From Leucocoprinus leucothites (lineage: Eukaryota > Basidiomycota > Agaricomycetes > Agaricales > Agaricaceae), in the NCBI GenBank assembly GCA_013368445.1, contig JAACJO010000003.1:2170001-2234000 (forward strand): a stretch of DNA of 64,000 bases, read 5' to 3'. Of the stretch, positions 44,885 to 56,099 are shown piece by piece. The notes beneath the pieces were generated by a model that was given only the letters and a program-made list of their open reading frames with translations, did not search any database and was not told the origin of the DNA. A program made the translations under genes and the position numbers. Each line of letters begins with the position of its first letter. Positions within the stretch are counted from its first letter, which is position 1.

Positions 44885-46144
44885 CATTACTCTGACCAAT
44901 ACCATTGATGATGTGAACAAGGTCAAAGAAAGTCCTGATCTTGCCCCATCACAAAAACAAGGCACCACTTTCCCTGCCAGAGATAGTGCAGGTGGAAACA
45001 CTGGTGGTGAAAACTCTTTACCCTATTCAGAGAATGCCACCCTACAATGTGCATTTCTTCGAGAACAAACAGCCATTGACTTTCTGTCTACCTATTGACT
45101 TTCTGTCTGCCTATGGCAGCAATCCTAGACTCACTTCATATGTCTACAACATCAGGAATTGCCTTGATGCTCTTGCTTCTGCAAGAAGTGAATACAAGCA
45201 TCTCCAAGAAGAAATGGACTTCTATATTAGTAACCTGGCATGCCATATCCCTCAGGGTCCCTATACTTAGAACATTATCTGACATATCCAATGCACTGAT
45301 CTAGATGGAGATTACTTTGCTACACTCAAGTATCAACAAGCTCCAGAGCAATGTGCACAGAATTCTGAGTGCACCCCAGCTAATAACAAAGGAGAAACTT
45401 CCACACCTAGCGCCAAACCTCAGCAACATCATGATGTGGCTGTACATGATGCCATATTACTGTGTACACCCCCTCCAATGCCTACTAACAAGCCTCCTCA
45501 AAATACCAATTGAGATGCAACTCAGTCTGGACATATTAGTCAAACCTGCAACATATGTCACAGAATGGGTCATATCAAGATGCTTTGCCTGGGATATCAT
45601 TGCACCTGGTGCAACACTTTTGCCCCCAGCCATTTCACCAAGTATTGTTCCCAAAATCCTTATAAAGGAATTGCTCAGCAGGACCTATCCCCAGTCACCC
45701 TGGCAGCACTTTCTATTACCAAGAGAGTCAATGCTGCCAAGGCTCTTTCTTTGCAGTCTATCTCTGGATCTACCAGAGTACAGCCCTGACAGTCCAGTGT
45801 ACCAGCTGGCAATCATGGCACCCCCATCACCAATGTTGACAGACTTTGATCTGAATGATATAATCCAACATCTACAGCCATTAACACCACTGCTCTTGGC
45901 CCCACCTATGACCCTCCTTTTACACCACAACAAGGCTGTAAACCTGCACCATGAGGACAATAGTATGGTCATCTCCAGACCTCAGTCTGTTCCTCCTATC
46001 CAAACCATTGAGGATGCAGTCCAAATGGACATCCCTATCACAGTTGAACTCCTCACATCTATGAAGGAGACTACTCCCTTACACCCCCATATGAAGATGG
46101 CAATTGTGAACCTTATTACAATGATGAAGCCAACTTCAACATAG
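44885..46144 (+). pseudogene. G1 accessory ORF after pol (right part, after G2)
   Basis: This is homologous to the G2 accessory ORF and collinear with it, including CNICHRMGHIKMLC and the variant second knuckle (CTWCNTFAPSHFTKYC). It has a 19-bp tandem duplication (45075-45093 and 45094-45112) that shifts the frame. A 279-codon open frame at 45305-46144 is a different reading frame of the same region and not the protein that the G2 comparison supports. Confidence 0.7.
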
Positions 46145-46217
46145 ACAGTGAAGGTAATTTACCTTAGTGACTTAGATAGTTACTAAGATGTGGACATCTT
46201 AGCTAGGAAAGGGATAA

Positions 46218-46883
46218 TGTTATGTATATTGATTATATCTAGCATTTGTTTCCTTTACAATATGAAGTTGATATTAGCTTTACTTAAGTAATATTGCAAT
46301 TATGTTTTCATCTTATTTGTTCTTGTATTTTCTTATCTTATTTAGTCTCATTTATCTTAGCTCATTATGACTCATTATGTCTTATTTGGTTTTGTTTGCT
46401 GTTTTGATGACATATGATTATTAAATATAGCTATGCTATATTTGGACTATCTTGTGATCTAGTCAGATGATCAAAGAAGAACTCCTTTAGAAGAACTTCC
46501 AAAGCTTCTTTGACAGATCACATCTTATATAGTTTAATTAGTGTTAAGGAAGCTGTATGCTTCTCTTCTTTCATTAGAAACCCTTGACCCTAGTTAATAA
46601 TAGATACAGACTTGTATCATATATAAGTCATCAATATCTACCAAGGAGAAACATTGTTTCTACTTGGTTAGGTGGAGACTCAATATGAGCCTTTATCTAC
46701 AAAGTCAAATTGAAACTTAAGTCCCTTAAGATCTCAATTACCAAAGTCTTACTCTTATAATTGCCATATTATAACTCTGACTTAGTAAACAACTTTGTTG
46801 CTTACCAAGAAGGAGTCTCCTTTGATAAAATCAAGTTGATACTTATCATGCCAGCTTAGGACCAGGCCAGTGTCACTATAACA
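46218..46883 (+). repeat. G1 3' LTR
   Basis: 666 bp, the same length as the 29264 copy and matching it more closely than the 664-bp G2 LTRs do (both G1 copies read TTTGTTTCCTTTAC early on, where the G2 copies read TTTGTTCCATCTAC). This pairs the two ends of G1 around the G2 insertion. Confidence 0.9.
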
Positions 46884-47640
46884 AGAACTCCAAGAATGAA
46901 CAATCCAATTCCTCAAGGTTGCAGAGAAACACAACCTATGCTTCAAACGATCCAAATGCAAATTTAATGCTACAGAAATACCAATCCTTGAAGTACAGGT
47001 AGGAGGGGGAGAAGTGAAAATGGAATATGACAAAGTCTCAGCAGTCAGAAATTGGGAAATACCAAAAAACACCAAAGGCATCAAAAGCTTCCTAGGATTT
47101 GTCAACTTCTACAGATGATTCATATGAAATTTTAGCCACATTGCAGCCCCACTCAACAAACTCACAGGGAAAGGGGAATGGAAGTGGGAAGAAGATGAAC
47201 AAAAAGTGTTTGATGAACTCAAGAGATTAGTCACAGAAGAGCCAGTCCTTGCCCTACCACAGTGAACCAGACAATTCAGAGTAGAAGTGGATGCATCAGG
47301 ACATGCCATAGGCAGAGTACTATTACAAGAACAGAACAACAAATGGAAACCCATTGCATTTCTATCATGCACCATAAACCCAGCAGAACAGAATTACAAG
47401 ATATATGACAAGGAACTCCTAGTGATTGTGGAGGCACTGAAAGTATGGAGACAATATCTACTGGATGCAGAAACCCAATTTAAGATATAGTCAGACCACA
47501 AAAACCTGAAATACTTCAGAGAACCCCATAAACTGAATGGACAACAAGCACAATGGTACCTCAAACTCCAGGACTATGACTTCACAATCAAACACATCCC
47601 AGGAAAGACAAACACAAAAGCAGACATACTCTCATGAAAA
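46884..47640 (+). pseudogene. Gypsy-A reverse transcriptase end and RNase H
   Basis: This continues the frame cut at 29263: LQERTIQFLKVAEKHNLCF, GIKSFLGFVNFYR, then RNase H (FRVEVDASGHAIGRVLLQE, YDKELLVIVEALK, HKNLKYF) and the tether IPGKTNTKADILS. Stops include TGA at 47117, TGA at 47264 and TAG at 47488, some of them at expected Trp or Arg positions. The domain order and spacing are normal once G1 is removed. Confidence 0.87.
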
Positions 47641-47753
47641 ATGGGCTTCGACATAAAAAATGACAATAGAGACATTGCTCTACTAGGGGAGAAAACATTC
47701 ATCTGAGGAATGACAGGCAAAGAAGAGACTACAATGGAGATTGTCATACTGTG

Positions 47754-48450
47754 TGTTATAAACGTCGACCTGATTGACGCTCATTGTGACTTAATCATCC
47801 TAGACGCCGACACAGCCACCAGGACCGAGACTGCAGTTCTAGATTGGGAAGAATATGTTGGAAAGTTTGATGTGGAAGAAGAACGATTCGATGTTGATTG
47901 GGACGAGTATAATTGGACGGATGTTATTAAGAGAATCAGGAGGAACAGTTTCGCTGTTTGATTGCTATGGACTAACAGAACTGATTAACAGACAATGATG
48001 GTTTCATGGACATCGCATTTGGATTTGAACTATTAGATATCTAACTATGATAGCTGTTACATCGGCAGACAGATACATATTTATCAGAATTGTGATAGTG
48101 ATTTTCGGACTTGTAGTTGTAGTTTCATAGTTTGATATCATTTCGTCTAGTCAGTATTTAAGGACTTGTATTTGGAAGATTAAACGCAAGTTTAATCTTT
48201 CCTTTGTTTCCCGGACTACTTGTGTTTACTTGCCCTGCTTTGAATTCACTTGTATCATTGTTGTTGTCTCGAACCTTGCACTACCTTAGACTTACCTCAA
48301 GTCTTCTTGGCCTTCTCTTACTAGGCTTTCGAGAATACTCAAGCTTATTAATTGAAGTAGGTTAAAGACCAGTTAGCCACTGTCTTACATAACCCAATCA
48401 CGTGTTGTGACACGTGACGTTACTAGGCGCTCTGACTGTAAATCTTAACA
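47754..48450. mobile_element. CpG-rich solo LTR, 697 bp, of a third element family
   Basis: Seen: TGTTATAAACGTCG... to ...AATCTTAACA, flanked by a perfect CTGTG duplication (47749-47753 and 48451-48455). It interrupts Gypsy-A between RNase H and integrase. It has TG...CA tips but no internal coding part, so it is a solo LTR left by recombination between two LTRs. Unlike everything around it, it keeps many CpG (for example CGTCGAC, GACGCC, ACGATTCG), so it is young or escaped methylation. No full copy is in the window. Confidence 0.85.
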
Positions 48451-48455
48451 CTGTG

Positions 48456-48992
48456 CAACACACACTTCCAAGTGAAAGGGGATGAGGACATCCTGAAAAG
48501 GATCTAAAACCACATGGCATGTGAGACAATGTTCCAGGAAGCCCAGAAAGACCTCAAAACAGCCTGGGAAGAAGACAGAATCCCATACTTCAAAGGATGA
48601 ATATACATACCAAAACTTGCTGAATTATAGGAAGACATCATGATCACACACCACAATGACCCAGATGTAGGACACCCAGGGCAGCACCACATGATTGACC
48701 TAATCAAAAGAACCTTCTGGTGGCCATCATTATAAAGCAACATCAAACAATTTATCAAAGGATGCCACACATGTCAACAAAACAAGGTATTGCACACCTG
48801 ATCAGTGAGACCACTACACCCTTTATCCACACCATCACAGCCATGGGAAGAAATCAGCATTGACATGATTGGACCACTCTCACCATCACAAGAGAAGGAC
48901 ACCATCTTGGTGATAGTTGACAGGTACTCTAAGATGATATGACTCATCCCCACAACAATGAACCTGTCATCAGGAAAACTAGCTGAAATCTA
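48456..48992 (+). pseudogene. Gypsy-A integrase, zinc domain and start of core
   Basis: Seen: the HHCC-type region (HNDPDVGHPGQHHMIDLIKR, FWWPSL, FIKGCHTCQQNK) and the first core Asp in ISIDMIGPLSPSQEKDTILV-IVDRYSKM. Stops at Trp- or Arg-like places include TGA at 48598, TAG at 48628, TAA at 48733 and TGA at 48947. It is cut after KLAEI by the next DNA transposon. Confidence 0.85.
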
Positions 48993-51743
48993 AGGTAGGG
49001 AGTATACAAACCCCACTAATGTCACATAGAGTGACCCTGGTTGTGACAATCCAGCCAAACTGGGAAGAAATCTAGGAAACACCCCATTGTATGCAAACTA
49101 GGCCAAGAATGACAAATATAGCTCCAACAGTTTGTAGTAAATAGGTTTAGAAGTGTATATACAAATTTTCACTTCATTTAACCAATAAATGAGAGACGAG
49201 TCCTCAAAACATTCTAGAAAATTTGGTTCCTATCCAATTCTTCAAGGATCTTTATCAGTAAGACTTGGTGACTGCAATATTTGTGTGCTGCCCAAGTAGC
49301 CTGTCTGCTGTTGAGGCCCCTGGCATATGCATCAAGGAATCGTTGTGATCTAATACTAAATCTATTAAGATATACATCAGCCTAAGGGATGAATCAATGG
49401 TCACATATCTTAGCACTACTCACTTTTGGATCGACTGAAGGGGGGCACCATCAAGGGCTGCCAGTGTGTTGGCTTCAAGATGATCTTCATGGGAAGACAG
49501 GGGATTCAGCTGGTATAGCTGTTTTGCATATCCCCAACATTGTTCTATAGGATTTACCTCAGTAATACTTCAGCAAATAAATCACCTCAACCCCTAAGCT
49601 TTTAGCAAGCTCTTGAAGCCGAGTTTTCACATTCACAAAATCCAGCTCATTGAAGAGCATGCACCAGCAGCAGTAGTCTGTGGCACCTGGGGAACAATTG
49701 AACTTGCTTCCTCCACAGGCAGCTACTTTCCTGGTGACATCATAGCCCTGTTCTTGTAAAATGATAGCCATGCCCTTGAACATTCTCTCCCATGGGTGTC
49801 CCTCTGGGAAATACAGTGGCTGGGATGTACCATCCCAGAATTTACCATCAACCATCCTAGCCTTTTTTGTTTTTACAGCACCAGTAACAGGGTCCTTAAC
49901 CTGTTTCCCATCAGAGCCTAGCTCAGATATGTCAACAAGCCAGTTTTTGCCAGGTTTTGGTGTCTTCAATGGCATTTTGTGGGCAGAGAGAGCACCAGGT
50001 GATCACTTGAGATGGCTAGGTGCATTATCATAGATGAAAACATGGTTATCATCTGGATAGCTGCACTTAGCAACTGCAACCATATCTTGGAATTGGTCAA
50101 GTACTTCTTCATTTGAGAAATATCCATCATGATTCTTGCCAGGCCTAAGGGTTTGATGTGCCATGACTTTGGAACCATCCTCTTTATATAGTTGACAGCC
50201 TTTCTTTGACTCAAGCCAGCCATAGTCTGGTGAGACTGCATGAGTGACCATAAATGAGAGACCATCTCCCTTGGCATATGGAATGGCTAGTGCATCCTTG
50301 TGAAACCAACTGCTATGATGGTAATCATGAGCATAAAAGATGGACTTATCATGAAACCATGGAATGACAGGACAAAATAGGGTGGATGGTAAGAGTGCAG
50401 TAGAGTTAGCATCAGGGTCAAACTTTCGCATACACAATTCTAAATATTCCGGTAGTGGACAACATCTTCCTGCTTGTATCCATCAGAGTATTGACCCTTT
50501 AGGGGTCACGAGAATTGAAATTCTAGGGCTTTGAGGTAACGTCATGCTGTTGTGACATGAATATCTACATCAATTCCATGTTGTTCCTTGATTTCAGGTT
50601 GTGAGAGAAAGTCAGCAAGCTTCTGGGCTGTGATCTAGTCTCCAAGTGATTGAAGAAACAAGTTTACTTCATTGCATAAATCTTCATCAACCAGTAGTGA
50701 CTCACACCACTCTCCATAGGGATTAATAGACAGGACTTTTGGGTCCTGTATGTAAGCCTGAGTAAGTTGCTGTAAAACTCGACTGCAATGGTTATCACCA
50801 CAATTGAGGGAGATAGCAGCTTGTTTTGATAATTGAAGCCATTTAGTATATGTCTGTGAGGCAGGATTTGTATAAAGGGAGAGCAATGTCCTCATACCCT
50901 CTAATCTACACCTGACATATAGATTAATCATGGAAGAGATATATCCTCCACTCCTTCCCCTAGGCTTTCCTCAAAGTAATTCATCAATATCTTTGAGTGC
51001 TTGCTCTGCCAATAAGATGGTGGAAGCTTTCTGGAGCTTCCCATCTCTAATCTCATCAGGGTAGCTCAACTGATAGGATCAATGAGATGTTGAATTGAGA
51101 TGTGCCATGTCTGTTGTGGGAATACCAAGGGTAGTCAGGGAAGGTGTGGGATGCCAAGCACCAAGAATAGATGAGATGAGAGATTTTTCTGAAATATCAT
51201 CCCTAGACTGTATTGGAGGAAGGGAAAACTTGATGTATTGAGACAGCTAAGAACCAGTAGGTGGGTCTGGGTCAGAGAAACTGTCAAATACACTCCAGCA
51301 CAATGTATCTCCAGCAGAAAAGACATCATTGAGGGAGGCTTGAGTAACTTGATCAGAGTCTGTAGTGATATCATCAAGGTCCAAATCTTCAATGTGCTGC
51401 TATTTCTTCCTTTTTTGGGGTGAAAGACATTCCAAAACCCTCTTGGCAGTGCCTTTGAAGTTTGCAAGCCTACTCTTGACAAACTTTGTAAGTGGTGGCA
51501 TAGTAGGTGGGGTGTTGATGTGTCTGGCTGCACAATTTTTGGAACTCCTCCTACATTTTGACCATAAACTCAAAAATTAGTTGATAATCCTCTATATTTC
51601 GTCTTTATACACAAAATCATGAAGCTTGATTTAGACTCAGGTGCCTAATCAAGCTAAAAATTGTGCTTTTGCGCTTTTTCTCCCAATTTAGGTATTGTCA
51701 CACTGCTCATGTGATGTTAGTAGGGTTTGTATGCTCCCTACCT
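48993..51743 (-). mobile_element. 2.75-kb TA-inserting DNA transposon in Gypsy-A integrase
   Basis: Seen: ends AGGTAGGGAG-YATACAAACC in inverted orientation (48993 onward and up to 51743). They match over about 35 bp and more loosely to about 58 bp, and are flanked by TA (48991-48992 and 51744-51745). Removing it rejoins the integrase as AEIYRDEIWK. The minus strand carries a decayed DDE-type protein of the large uncharacterised family found widely in basidiomycetes (PTHR35871-like). The TA target duplication suggests that this family belongs to, or behaves like, Tc1/mariner. Confidence 0.82.
49530..51533 (-). pseudogene. Decayed PTHR35871-like transposase
   Basis: Seen on the minus strand: an N-terminal helical part (50931-50635, ending LLVDEDLCNEVNLFLQSL), then HDKSIFYAHDYHHSSWFHK, AKGDGLSFMVTHAVSPDYGWL, GKNHDGYFSNEEVLDQF, VFIYDNAPSHLK, a TGA, then KMPLKTPKPGKNW, KFWDGTSQPLYFPEGHPW, KFNCSPGATDYCCWCMLFN, and, after a two-base loss near 49562, VNPIEQCWGYAKQLY. 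Known: relatives have HDESTFYAND, YDNATTHL and NFIEQCWGY, which look like the D, D, E triad. Here the Glu of HDES is Lys. The protein is broken by stops and frameshifts, with the N-terminal third (51533-51135) least clear. Confidence 0.75.
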
Positions 51744-52685
51744 TACAGAGATGAGATCTGGAAACTCTATGGGATTTCCCAGGGCATTGTCAGTGACAGA
51801 GGACCACAATTCACATCAACATTCATGAAAGAACTATGCAAAGTATTGGGAACCAAATGAAACCTCTCAACAGCCTACCACCTCCAGATAGACAGACAAA
51901 CAGAATGAATCAACTGGGAAGTCAAAACATTCCTATGACACTACATCAACTACAAGCAAGATGACTGGGTGAAGTGGCTTGCAATAGCAGAGTTTCAGTA
52001 TAACAATAAGGTACATTCAGCAACAGGCCAATCTCTGTTTTATACCAACTATGGATGATACCTGTGGAAAGGAGCCCTGACAGTCAAAATAGAGATACCA
52101 TCCCTGAAAGAATAGTTGAAGTGACTAGAGGAGACAAGAAAAGAAGTATCAGCAGCATTAAACAACAACCAAGAAACAATGGAGGAACAACACAATCAGC
52201 AAAGAGGACAAGCCCTCAACTTCAGAGAAGAAGAACTTGTGTGGGTTGAAGGTACTCACATTGCAATGAACTGACCCACAAGGAAACTCAATCACAAGAG
52301 ATATGGACCCTTCAAAGTAAAACAACCAATTAGAGAGGGAGCCTATCAACTAGAACTCCCAGAAGAGTGGGTGATACATGACATTTTCAATGAAAACCTC
52401 CTGACACATCACCATAGACTGAAGTTTGACACACAAAATCTTCCCACTCCACCACCACCTAACCTCATTGAAGAAGAAGAGGAATATGAAGTTGATGAAA
52501 TCCATGGCTACTGGAAGAAGGGGTGTGGCACCCAATATCTGGTATACTGGAAAGGGTATGGGAACAAACATGACCAATGGATAGCAAGATCAAATTTAGA
52601 ACACACAAAGGAGGCAATCAAGGATTACTATCAGAAGGTTCTAGGACAAAAACCTTTAAAAGAGGGGGGTAAAACACCAAAGTAA
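51744..52685 (+). pseudogene. Gypsy-A integrase end and chromodomain
   Basis: Seen: YRDEIWKLYGISQGIVSDRGPQFTS (second core Asp), a C-terminal integrase part with several stops (TGA 51858, TGA 51904, TAG 52114 region), the GPFKV-KQPIREGAYQLELP block, and an intact-looking chromodomain (YEVDEIHGYWKK, YLVYWKGYGNKHDQWI) from 52371 to 52685. The last 105 codons are open. Confidence 0.87.
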
Positions 52686-52799
52686 TACATCCCAACCAGA
52701 CCACCACAACACTATACACCAACTACATCTACACTCTAACAACCTACCTTGACTCCAACCAACTCATCATATACCCAGCCACTACCTACCCCTCTACAA

Positions 52800-54396
52800 A
52801 TGCAGTTATCTGATACAACACAGCTATGAGGATGACTCACACTACCTCCACCACTAACATGACCTCTAATGCCATTGCATACCTTGATGTAGAAGACATT
52901 AACAAATGCAATAAGACATGAAAAGATAGCCTCATGGAATACAATGCAACCATTGATGCCATCCAGAAGCTTATAGCCATTGAGGACCATATTAACTCAA
53001 TCAACAAGATAGCTATGGAGGCAGTATCCCTCCTCGTTAGCATTGAGCCCTGACTTGTTCAGCTCCTCTCCCTTGAAGACATTGACAAGAATGCCACATG
53101 GACTGTCAACAGACTACAAGGCTTATGCTCCCACAACAATGCCAAGTACATGCATGAACTTCAGTTCAAGCTTGTCCAACAGTTGGGGAAATACCAGTAC
53201 CTTGGTATCACAGACATTGTCAAGAACTATGTTACTAAAGATGGGGAACAGAGCCAATGTTCAAGACTGGGTGTCTAAGACAGAGGAGCAGAGATGACTA
53301 ATCTGGTCAATGAACATGGGAGCAGGTCTTGGCCTCAACTTATGTGTTGTGCCACTACTGATGCTGACCTGTATTTTGGAAATGGATAGAGATGGGAGGG
53401 CAAAGAGAGAGCAGAGATCAGACAGAGTAGTAATATGTGACTTAGTCAATTATCAGACTGAAGAATACAGTACAAGTTTGGCTACTTATATATGATACAG
53501 CAGATAGGGCTGGATAGCAAATAACAAAGACATTGCAGAAAAAGGATAGGAGGGTAAGAATAGTATCTGACATATTGGAAAGGCTAGAAGATAAGAATGT
53601 CCAAAACATTGGAGGAGGCTATGGATGACATGACATGTGAAAGTCTGAATATAACATGCAAGAAGATACAGAGTAAGAAAGAAGAGTGGAGCGAGTCGAG
53701 TGGAAGTGAACTGAGGTGAGGGGATAGATGTGAAAAGAGAATATGATAGAAGTTAGAATGCAAAGGTAAGATGGAGTACATGCCAGCTGGGCCATGAAAA
53801 CAGATCAGGCTGTGACAGACATCTGTGACCATGTTGACAAAATCCAAGCCTCATACTCTCATACCAACAGGATGAGAGAACTGATACTCATGGCAAGATG
53901 CTCCCCACCATCTGCTACAGTCAACAAATGCAAATGCTCTCACTCCCCTACACCATTGGCCTCCTCGAACTCTCACTCCCAACTATCATACAAATCACCC
54001 AATGAACCCATGCTTATGCACCTACCAGCCAACAACATAGCTGAACCCCCAGTTGAACCTGCATTGGAACCTGCCTTGTCCCAAAAGGCAGAACACCTGA
54101 TGAAGTACCTGTGTACCTACCAACACAATGGAGATGTCACCTGGTTCCAACCAGCAGGATTCAACACCATGAAAGACGATGGTGAATCCAACACCACCTA
54201 TTGGGACAATGTCATGAACACCTTTATAACCACCCACAGCAACCTCAAAATCTCCCATAGTGGGTACTCCATTGAAGGCTTCCAAGGTGGCCCACCAAAT
54301 GCTCCTTTCTTCATAGTTGCCATACCTGACAATGGAGGGTTCATTATTGGCCCCACCAAGAAAGCAACAGCCCATGCTGCCATTGAAGGTTTCTAA
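52800..54396 (+). pseudogene. Gypsy-A accessory ORF after pol
   Basis: Seen: a decayed helical stretch (NAIAYLDVEDINKCNKT, INSINKIAMEAVSLLVSIEP, WTVNRLQGLCSHNNAKY), a purine-rich non-coding-looking part (about 53270-53780), then an open 200-codon frame (53794-54396) with HVDKIQASYSHTNRM, LMKYLCTYQHNGDVTWFQ and FFIVAIPDNGGFIIGP. I do not recognise the protein. Its place after the chromodomain parallels the G1/G2 accessory ORF, but no zinc knuckle is seen. The purine-rich middle could be an intron or a lost segment. Confidence 0.5.
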
Positions 54397-54474
54397 AAGG
54401 ACTTACAATTTACCTCCTATATTCCCATATGCCATATCTTACATGGACATTTACATTAGTTCATGAGGACTTGA

Positions 54475-55140
54475 TGTTATAGTGATGCCAGCCCAGTCCT
54501 AAGCTGGCATGATAAGTATCAACTTGATCTTATCAAAGGGGACTTCTTCTTGGTAAGTGACAAAGTTGTTTACTAAGTTAGAGTTATAATATGGCAATTA
54601 TAAGAGTAAGACTTTGGTAATTGAGATCTTAATAGACTTAAGTTTCAATTCGACTTTGTAGATAAAGGCTTGTATTAAGTCTCCACCTAACCAAGTAGAA
54701 CCAATGTTTCTCCTTGGTAGATGTTGATGACTTATATATGATACAAGTCTGTATCTATTATTAACTAGGGTCAAGGGTTTCTAATGAAAGAAGAGAAGCG
54801 TACAGCTTCCTTAATGCTAATTAAACTATATAAGATGTGATCTGTCAAAGAAGCTTTAGAAGTTCTTCTAAAGAAGTTCTTCTTTGATCATCTGACTAGA
54901 TTATAAGGTAAGTCCAAATATAACATAGCTATATTTAACAATCACATGTTATCAAAATGTAAACAAAACCAAATAAGACAAAATGAGTCATAACAAGCTA
55001 AGACAAATAAGACTAAATAAGATAAGAAAATATAAGAACAAATAAGAAGAAAACATAATTGTGATATTACTTAAGTAAAGCTAATATCGACTTTGTATTG
55101 TAAAGGAAACAAATGCTAGATATAATCAATATACATAATA
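54475..55140 (-). mobile_element. Inverted solo LTR of the G1/G2 family
   Basis: 666 bp in reverse orientation to the other four copies, flanked by a perfect CTTGA duplication (54470-54474 and 55141-55145). Its last base pair reads TA instead of CA (C to T). There is no internal part, so it is a recombination remnant. It sits between the accessory ORF and the 3' LTR of Gypsy-A. Confidence 0.88.
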
Positions 55141-55163
55141 CTTGAACCATAGAAAAGGGATAA

Positions 55164-55251
55164 TGTTATGACTTTACTCAGTTCCAGTGCTTCCCACATC
55201 AGTTTCTATTTTTGTAGTTACCCCACTCCCATGTCATAGTCTACATCATAT
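55164..55251 (+). repeat. Gypsy-A 3' LTR, first 88 bp
   Basis: It matches the first 88 bases of the 5' LTR (25017 onward) with a few transitions, after the purine tract AGAAAAGGGATAA. It stops where the Copia LTR begins. The rest should lie beyond the window end, past the Copia element. Confidence 0.87.
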
Positions 55252-55860
55252 TGTGAAAGTACTAGATGCTCTAACGAAATGCCCTATGGGCTTGCCCTTA
55301 GTGAGCATGAGAACCTTTCCAATAATTACTCTCAGACTATTCTAGGATTGATACTATCACGGATCAGTACTTGTAATTATGATCCAATTATTATGTCTTA
55401 GTATATTCCATGATATGTAGTATGACAGTATATGATATCCATAGAGTAATAGTTAGTCAAAATGACTCAGTATCAAGCCAACTGTGAGTCAGGATGACAT
55501 ACATGACTAATAATGAGTCAGAACGACTCAAACATAGTCAGAATGATTATGATACCACAGTATGAGTTGATAGTATACGATATATTCTATGACTCAGTAG
55601 ACATTGTAGAAACATATAAAATATGGACTAGAATTCAGTGGTAGAATAAGTTTTACCAATTCTATTGTGTACAACTAAACAACTATCATCATTATTGCTT
55701 CACTCAAACTAAACATTCTACATAACTTCACTCAGCTACCATTCTACACCAATCACTCACCACTACAACCAACTGAACTAGTGTTCTTACAAAGTGAGTG
55801 TGTTATAGCTTGCTCAGCCACTTCACACTATGCTGTGTAGCAGCAATTACTGTTTCAACA
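55252..55860 (+). repeat. Copia 5' LTR
   Basis: It starts TGTGAAAG and is taken to end TTTCAACA at 55860 because these tips are near-inverted (TGTTGAAA) and because a primer-site-like GGTTATGGGCCC follows directly. An alternative end (TTCTTACA at 55791) is possible. The middle has a cluster of GACTCA/AGTCA-like repeats (about 55450-55600). Confidence 0.65.
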
Positions 55861-56099
55861 GGTTATGGGCCCTGACAGCACCTTTGGCTTAATTTGACAA
55901 AGAGTTGTTGGATGGAACATTCTTTCTTGAAAGGGAACCTTCCATTGTGGCTTGTAATCATGGAATGGTAGCAATACCACCTTCCATGATCACCTACTGA
56001 TGGAAATCTGATTTGTAGACTTTCAACTGTCTGCAAACTTTTTTTCTCATACAGTACCCATGTCTGCAAACCAAATCCATAAATCAATTCCCACCTTAA

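Larger units (their letters stand above)
29264..46883 (+). mobile_element. G1: Gypsy chromovirus inserted in Gypsy-A, itself carrying G2
   Basis: Seen: identical-length 666-bp LTRs at 29264-29929 and 46218-46883, with gag, pol and a chromodomain between 30396 and 35863. The G2 insertion follows, and then the last part of G1 (44885-46217), which continues precisely where the sequence broke off (host CCTCC on both sides of G2). The purine tract AGGAAAGGGATAA precedes the 3' LTR. The own length without G2 is about 8.7 kb. Coding parts are closed by many stops. Confidence 0.9.

Noticed and set aside
45305..46144. 279-codon open frame in the G1 right part
   Set aside because: It overlaps the accessory ORF in another frame. 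The collinear G2 copy and the zinc knuckle pattern support the other frame.
47710..47961. 83-codon open frame
   Set aside because: It starts in Gypsy-A and runs across the border into the solo LTR, so it is a chance frame.
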